A stretch of 64,000 nucleotides of DNA from Pseudomonadota bacterium (GTDB taxonomy: Bacteria; Desulfobacterota; Desulfobacteria; Desulfobacterales; Desulfolunaceae). The notes below the pieces were generated by a model. That model searched no databases. It saw nothing but the letters and a program-made list of their open reading frames with translations, and was not told where the DNA came from. The translations under genes and the position numbers were made by a program. Positions 61,201-64,000 of this stretch are shown here, one piece after another (within the stretch, counting starts at the first letter, position 1; each line of letters starts with the position of its first letter). The stretch covers positions 60,649 through 124,648 of the forward strand of contig JAHIRD010000159.1 in assembly GCA_018818835.1 (NCBI GenBank), given 5' to 3'.

Positions 61201-62684
61201 TTTGATACGGAAAACACGAAACTATCCGAGGTGGTATTGCTGCCGTTATGAACATAACGAATGGACCCATCTGTAAGGTCCTGCTGAATAAAAGATGTAA
61301 TCGCAGTGCCTGGATTCCCTGAATCTTCAACCCGGCCATATGCCGGATTCGATGTCAGGGAATAGATCAAGGATGCATCGTCGGTGTCCGAGTCTGTTGC
61401 TCTCAAGGCAGAGATGCCGATTGAGCCGGTTGAACCTTCCGCAAGGCTTATCCCATTATTTTGAGAAACCGTTGGGATACTGTCAACAACCATTGTGATG
61501 GTAAGGTCTGCCGAGGCGGCTCCGGTGTTTTTATCGTTTGTCCCAACACCGACACTGACGGTCCGTGTCACATCCGAACCAAAGACGCCCGAATTGACAT
61601 AGGTGACATGTCGTGCGATGGTGGACAGGGTCGTATCATCAATTGTTAAACCAGTCACAATACGAATGTTATCAAGATACAAGGAGGCTCCGACGTAGCG
61701 ATTACCCGTCCAATCATAAGAGCCACAGACAAACTCAAACCTGTAATTCCCATCACTGGGAATTGTTGCCTGTGTCGTTGTCCAGCCCTGGGTATCGCCC
61801 CGCCTTGCGAAAAGCTCGGTTCGTGAGCCGTTGTCTTGATTGATAAGGTAGCAAATGACTTCATATGCATCGTATCCGTTCTGGGCTGACCAGTCAAAAT
61901 ACACGCGTTCGTCTGCATAAGCTGTAAATGAGCTGCTTTCCACATAAGGGCCATGGAAGGAACCATTGCCGTCGGGCTGAATTTGGTTCGTTTGGGGAAA
62001 CCCGAGCACCCCAGAGTTAGTCAGCCGAAGCGAATAAGAACCACTGCTGACGTTTTCCGTATCCGTCTCAATCTGAATCACATAAGTTGGAGCAACAGGC
62101 CATGTATATACTCCATTATATCTGATAGTCCCAGACCCTAAAGTTTCACCATCAGAAAAACTATAATTTATGGGGTTGCCATCAAGATCGGGAAGATACC
62201 GTGATTGGTGTTGAGTCCAGCCATCACCAGCATCACCTGTTTCAAAGCCTCCATTTTCAAGGGATCGGTAAAACAAGATTTTAAGGGCCAGGCCATTTTG
62301 GCCATTTTCTGTAGCATCAATGATTCCGATGAGATCCCGGCCTGAACCATTGCCAAGATACACAAAGCCTGCGCTCAAGGACACGGCTCCAAGGACATTC
62401 GGATCGGCATCACTGGACAGGGAAAACACGTCATCCGTTGTGGCACTTGCAATTGAATATCTCAGGTAACCATCCGCATAATCCTCGCCCCCGGAAAATT
62501 GGATATCACTGTCATAGACTGCTGCGGGAGCACCTTCTTGTATACTTTTGTCCGACAGGTTGGAAATGGTGGGGACACCACCCATTGCCGCCGTTGTGAT
62601 TACAAGAAAAAAAACACTGAATGCCAACGCCACAAAAAAATTCCGCATCATACCTTGATTCCTCAATTGACTATATTTTCTCAA
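55206..62684 (-). CDS. Giant surface protein: cadherin-like adhesin joined to an outer-membrane barrel with TSP3 repeats
   Basis: A 2492-residue protein. Order: signal peptide (ending FLVITTAAMGG), a beta/LamG-like N-terminal region to about 400, four cadherin-like CSPG repeats (about 400-855; units such as SFTQQDLIDNKIRYVHNGSN), fibronectin-type III and Y_Y_Y-like units (about 860-1640), two IPT/TIG domains (about 1640-1840), a CFIGSSLYDKL sorting-signal-like motif near 2033 and a membrane helix (WFVLIPLGCLVFFF, about 2048-2063). Then, from Met2072, a second signal-like segment (MGTALSLIVTLAAGTAIAGD), an eight-strand-type outer-membrane barrel (about 2090-2300) and calcium-binding TSP3 repeats (DSDNDGIPDSRDKCP and four more). 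No OmpA peptidoglycan domain follows. A ten-base homopolymer at 56494-56503 lies exactly at the join, so it may be two genes. Confidence 0.75.
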   Translation of the reverse strand: MRKYSQLRNQGMMRNFFVALAFSVFFLVITTAAMGGVPTISNLSDKSIQEGAPAAVYDSDIQFSGGEDYADGYLRYSIASATTDDVFSLSSDADPNVLGAVSLSAGFVYLGNGSGRDLIGIIDATENGQNGLALKILFYRSLENGGFETGDAGDGWTQHQSRYLPDLDGNPINYSFSDGETLGSGTIRYNGVYTWPVAPTYVIQIETDTENVSSGSYSLRLTNSGVLGFPQTNQIQPDGNGSFHGPYVESSSFTAYADERVYFDWSAQNGYDAYEVICYLINQDNGSRTELFARRGDTQGWTTTQATIPSDGNYRFEFVCGSYDWTGNRYVGASLYLDNIRIVTGLTIDDTTLSTIARHVTYVNSGVFGSDVTRTVSVGVGTNDKNTGAASADLTITMVVDSIPTVSQNNGISLAEGSTGSIGISALRATDSDTDDASLIYSLTSNPAYGRVEDSGNPGTAITSFIQQDLTDGSIRYVHNGSNTTSDSFVFSVSNGTNTLTGQTFSITITTSNDMPVLSVNTGLTVVEGLMATLGSAMLQATDEESDDATLVFNLTTSPVNGYIENTDNPGSAITSFTQQDLIDNKIRYVHNGSNTLSDLVTFSVFDGANTLSGQDFLISVTNVDDDAPTMATNSGLTLNEGATAVIPLSVLRATDTESDDASLIFTVTTASVNGQLEKSGNPVLVFTQQDLIDNMISYVHNGSNTTSDTFTFRVSDGTNILSGQVFSVTINAVDDEVPFVSLNTGMTVAENETKVIGVANLNASDADTDDSILLFQIVSGPSNGQIERSGETGTAITSFSQADLAAGLIVYAHDGSATLTDTFGFTVSDGTNLLTGQSFAITITEAYPPQVTTSLVSAISATGANSGGTILSDGGNPVTARGICWGLSSGPSIGGNHTTDGVGTGSFTSQISGMTPGTIYYVRAYATNLEGTAYGNEVSFITLSSAPVASAATDISATGFTSHWNAVLGAIGYSLDISVSSGFDSFLVGYQSRPDSGLDESVSGLVPGQVYHYRVRSENISGTSANSNVIELRLDGNSWIGGSGDWNDPSNWSAGAVPGPEDDVYIGLNTDLGDIIILVNVTVDIKSISMSPAFEGEILIDSGYSLTTEYYLQEGGTVDCGQGPMDINGDFVLSGGLFIAPSGSMTLEGDFSHAGGTFEHNNGTLILDGMDQALTGSTIFNNFVKEVAQADTLTFESGTMTTFEGAVQFHGGSSDEPLILDCTDSGTSIDIIIEYDFETRDTIMGSCIQLINEIGMDEPRATLFNTPPTLTNASSYAMGVGGIGVTHYIYMLDGGAWSGEYSVDQPLGFIRNTEGVHTLSVLGKDIAGSWQAQEQATTFTWTIDTTPPVAVIDNCPEGIVGRGDLEVMVRGLGEDISAYRYKIDQGLWSESVPSLRPIILTDLGEGEHTLEVTARDRAGNWQAPETSSQKTWTVDVEALSVTLVGVPGTMTSDDHAIITVTGDQVVAYMYRFDEGTWTYGVVEDDILLTDLSDGLHTLSVRGLSVYGDVGDTGDGAVIRYWTVDTTASQAPVLTVSPGAPSSTSIDLSWTWSSANGQEVISRYRLWMSLDVITEDTLSRATEIWCGIVPGPEGYVEMFTMSGLLPGTSYHFAVKTVDRAGHVSDLSNDAVLTTQDLLPEITDLVLTEGGTQADNSLAREIRLMGSNFVRSPGNNIIRFENGPVVFDIINSTGNTTQMTAFVPIGAPEGTYDVRIINKNGVSLKFERAYTVTKAGAPVPVVINVSPLTLATGTTATLTITGQNFTEPVTAIRLVRDSDTVIPAHEIVFTNSTTLMATLDVPSDAVEGIYSVFVEHGNGMINGVSAVRVRVFTPVDLETSQGPVNTNGMITVIDGTVPVDVELSTDDRDEVDAVSSYPIAVTLTIRAGSEFEALSGDVWEEFTGMINAPVQVPLSPEVISYLGNDASQITMGADKLLRLGNGETMRIIVEVTVSSGAPVPQLYHMADDGTLSLAGIEGSEGGIDYVPGGTIVSVRENVPENGMVTYTLSALLNELDNEYAVGSMVPNFIDSKYGPCFIGSSLYDKLAWSWGWFVLIPLGCLVFFFGKPSWPFMGTALSLIVTLAAGTAIAGDSRDETWYILAGGGFQMIGEKYNAIYLNVDQALKVDNDLYPFLKAGYNISDRIALEAGFRYDMLSGSMEASQDGGSDSVSGYTLLFGPVYRFQEMNTTFMDKWQPFLKADVGYRKLNSGLAYAVKNYDPAIGFELAVGVEKGPVDARIGYAFYTHKQNESAVGYNPAGSSSDLGLSGVFFEVAYRFSFGKDKGASLPARHSEKTKKADSGKDKNGVPVKGNTGDSDNDGIPDSRDKCPHTPGGVMVDSWGCSSDDDNDGVINEQDKCAFTPPGISVDSNGCPADSDGDGVSDDRDTCAGTPPWTPVDEKGCPVDSDKDGVEDAQDWCPGTPQGETVNAYGCPEGMTGLEDVDSPEITDTPMETFPIDETTDSDHDGVPDYLDQCPGTPKGAVIDDRGCWLVD
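56494..56503 (-). repeat. T10 homopolymer at the adhesin/barrel junction
   Basis: Ten T on the coding strand, read as Val-Phe-Phe-Phe at the end of the membrane helix. Loss of one base would end the adhesin after FFSENRHGLLWERPSV; gain of one would give FFFRKTV and a stop some 30 codons on. In both cases the downstream barrel keeps its own ATG at 56471. Such a tract can slip in replication, transcription or sequencing. Confidence 0.7.
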
Positions 62685-63021
62685 TACCTATCCTTCCCCA
62701 CAAAACCGCACAGGCATCACTCTGTGCGATAAATAAACGCAAAAAAAATGGACGAATCCGGCTTGCAAGATCCATCAGCCTCAAATCACCCGGGTCTTGA
62801 TCATTTCCTCATCACCATGAGCCCACACCAAACATGTTATGATCTTGAATCACGATTAAAATCGATCAAGTCACCAAAGTAATAGTCATTTTTTCGCTTA
62901 TTTAATATAGATTTATTTCAGAAAAGATGTTCTGTCAAGATAATGATCAGGTAAATTTTACCACACTGTAAAATTTTTTTAAAGCTCAAGGGAATAAACC
63001 CAGCCGCTGCATTGATAAAGC
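62685..63021. other. Intergenic region upstream of the surface-protein gene
   Basis: About 340 bases, AT-rich in the middle, probably holding the promoter for the - strand surface-protein gene. No clear promoter hexamers or genes recognised. Confidence 0.4.
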
Positions 63022-63111
63022 TCATTCAATATCATTGGCAAGGGCCCCGTGACCCATGCACAGAAAAAGCAGCACCAGACTAAGTGCACGTATACAATTA
63101 CAAGGTTTCAT
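63022..63111 (-). CDS. Mini-ORF consisting of a signal peptide (probably a truncated gene)
   Basis: A 29-residue frame that is little more than a secretion signal: CIRALSLVLLFLCMGHGALA followed by NDIE and a stop. Its ATG lies inside the last codons of the SagB-type gene in another frame, so it would be translationally coupled. It may be the start of a lost exported protein, or a short secreted peptide. Confidence 0.4.
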   Translation of the reverse strand: MKPCNCIRALSLVLLFLCMGHGALANDIE

Positions 63112-63937
63112 TTTTTTTGATTTTTCCAACAGGAGCCAGATACATGGCAAATTCATGATCTCCGTCCAAGCCAAGCAACTCATCCAGTTCTTCCTGGTCA
63201 TAGGCGGCAATGGCGCAGGTTCCGGCCCCAATGGTTTCGCAGGCAAGATAAAGGTTCTGGCAGACATGCCCGGCATCCAGAGCGATGACCTTGTGAGCAG
63301 CCAGACCGTAACGCCATTCCATTCTGTAGGGCACGGCAACCCAGATAAAGGTGACGGCGGCTTTCCCCGGATAGGGTTGGCCCAGTGATGCGGTGACCAC
63401 CTTTTGGGCAAGCATCTCGGGGCATGATTCAAACACAAGCTGGTGGGAAAGAGGCAGATACCTGTAAATTCCAGGCTCAAGTTCCTCCACTGTGAGGATG
63501 ACAAGATAGGTTTCCAGGGCATGGCGGCAACCGGCAGACGGGACCATGCGAAATGCGCTGCCATGGGATGCCTTTCCCCGTAAGCCCTGGGTGGCCCAGA
63601 GAAGATAGGCAAGCTCTTCTATGGTCAGACTTTTCTTTTCATAAGCCCGATGGCTTTTCCGGTTGCCCATAGCCTGGGTCAGATCCATTTTGGGGATCCT
63701 TGTCCATGACTCCTTTGACGGAAGATCGATCAGTCTTGCCCCGTCCTGCAACGGTTTTTCCATGGGCGGCACCGGCACATTCTGGTTCTGGTCGGTCATC
63801 CTGAAATTGATGCGTTTCCGGATGCTGTCCTTGAGAAAATTTCTATATATAATTAATAGATGATGGCCCTGTAAAAAGTCAGAAGTAGTATTAAATACAA
63901 AATTGTAATAAACGAACATTTCGAAACATATTTGCAA
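63098..63937 (-). CDS. SagB-type/nitroreductase-family oxidoreductase
   Basis: A flavin-dependent oxidoreductase of the nitroreductase superfamily, SagB-type branch. Features: GNRKSHRAYEKKSLTIEELAY and LLWATQGLRGK (FMN-phosphate binding arginines and dimer helix), RMVPSAGCRHALETYLVI, GIYRYLPLSHQL, and DAGHVCQNLYLACETIGAGT. SagB enzymes oxidise azolines in peptide natural products, but many SagB-like proteins of anaerobes act on unknown substrates, and no peptide-modification genes are here. The start is uncertain: YRNFLKDSIRKRI upstream of Met47 looks like part of the family, yet no good start precedes it and the repeat at 63861-63880 encodes residues just before it. A safe start is the ATG at 63799. 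The repeat may have replaced the original 5' end. Confidence 0.75.
   Translation of the reverse strand: MQICFEMFVYYNFVFNTTSDFLQGHHLLIIYRNFLKDSIRKRINFRMTDQNQNVPVPPMEKPLQDGARLIDLPSKESWTRIPKMDLTQAMGNRKSHRAYEKKSLTIEELAYLLWATQGLRGKASHGSAFRMVPSAGCRHALETYLVILTVEELEPGIYRYLPLSHQLVFESCPEMLAQKVVTASLGQPYPGKAAVTFIWVAVPYRMEWRYGLAAHKVIALDAGHVCQNLYLACETIGAGTCAIAAYDQEELDELLGLDGDHEFAMYLAPVGKIKKNETL
63861..63880. repeat. End of short interspersed element near the SagB-type gene start
   Basis: GATGGCCCTGTAAAAAGTC matches the left end of the 34042 element at about 16 of 19 positions. It lies across the apparent 5' end of the SagB-type gene. Confidence 0.5.
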
Positions 63938-64000
63938 TCTTAAATTTATCTTTTTTTTGACTTTGCTCTTTGAAAATCAAAATCAGATGGAATATTTGAA

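Overview
The window looks like a chromosomal segment of an anaerobic deltaproteobacterium, most likely of the Desulfobacterota (Desulfobacterales). This is inferred from protein style: an iron-sulfur protein with two CxxCxxC clusters, large Desulfobacterales-type surface proteins, a DUF2284 metal-binding protein and moderate-GC coding sequence. No rRNA, tRNA or CRISPR array was recognised, so the placement is an inference.

The centre of interest is about 3.9-36.0 kb, a large secondary-lipid locus read entirely on the + strand. A polyunsaturated-fatty-acid-type iterative synthase is split across its two ends: PfaA-like (KS-AT-4xACP-KR-DH) and PfaC-like (KS-CLF-four hotdog DH domains-acyltransferase) at 3.9-18.1 kb, and the PfaD-like enoyl reductase at 34.4-36.0 kb. 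The 16.3 kb between them holds tailoring and export genes: an RND lipid exporter, a fused fatty-acyl-AMP ligase/ACP/alpha-oxoamine synthase, a UbiA-family transferase, a diacylglycerol/sphingosine-kinase-like enzyme overlapping a ThiL-like kinase, two SAM methyltransferases, an extended SDR, a DUF1214/DUF1254 pair, a sulfotransferase and two paralogous cysteine-cluster membrane proteins. Together these suggest a sphingoid-like aminolipid with an unusual chain that is reduced, phosphorylated, possibly prenyl- or lipid-transferred, methylated, sulfated and exported. The product is unknown. No stand-alone PfaB acyltransferase and no phosphopantetheinyl transferase were seen in the window.

Upstream (0-3.9 kb) are a CNNM/DUF21 membrane protein and a ferredoxin-like protein. 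Immediately after pfaD the sequence becomes scrappy (36.3-39.5 kb): a frameshifted and truncated glutamate-dehydrogenase-type gene, short repeats and a BrnT-like/CopG-like toxin-antitoxin pair. From 39.5 to 49.0 kb most genes are on the - strand: an exported protein, an ankyrin-repeat lipoprotein, another lipoprotein, a three-gene sensory operon (solute-binding protein, histidine kinase with an apparently excised receiver domain, response regulator), gene remnants, a DUF2284 protein and a hotdog thioesterase.

The last part (49.3-64 kb) holds a TPR protein, a triple-LamG exported protein, a frameshifted lipoprotein gene, and a 2492-residue surface protein. That protein looks like an anchored adhesin joined, across a ten-base homopolymer, to an outer-membrane beta-barrel with its own signal-like segment. 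A SagB/nitroreductase-type gene ends the window. Two families of short repeats recur: GC-rich GGGGCACG palindromes behind pfaA and pfaC and near 43.4 kb, and ends of a small element carrying GTCGTAAAAAGTC-like termini at 34.0, 40.6 and 63.9 kb.
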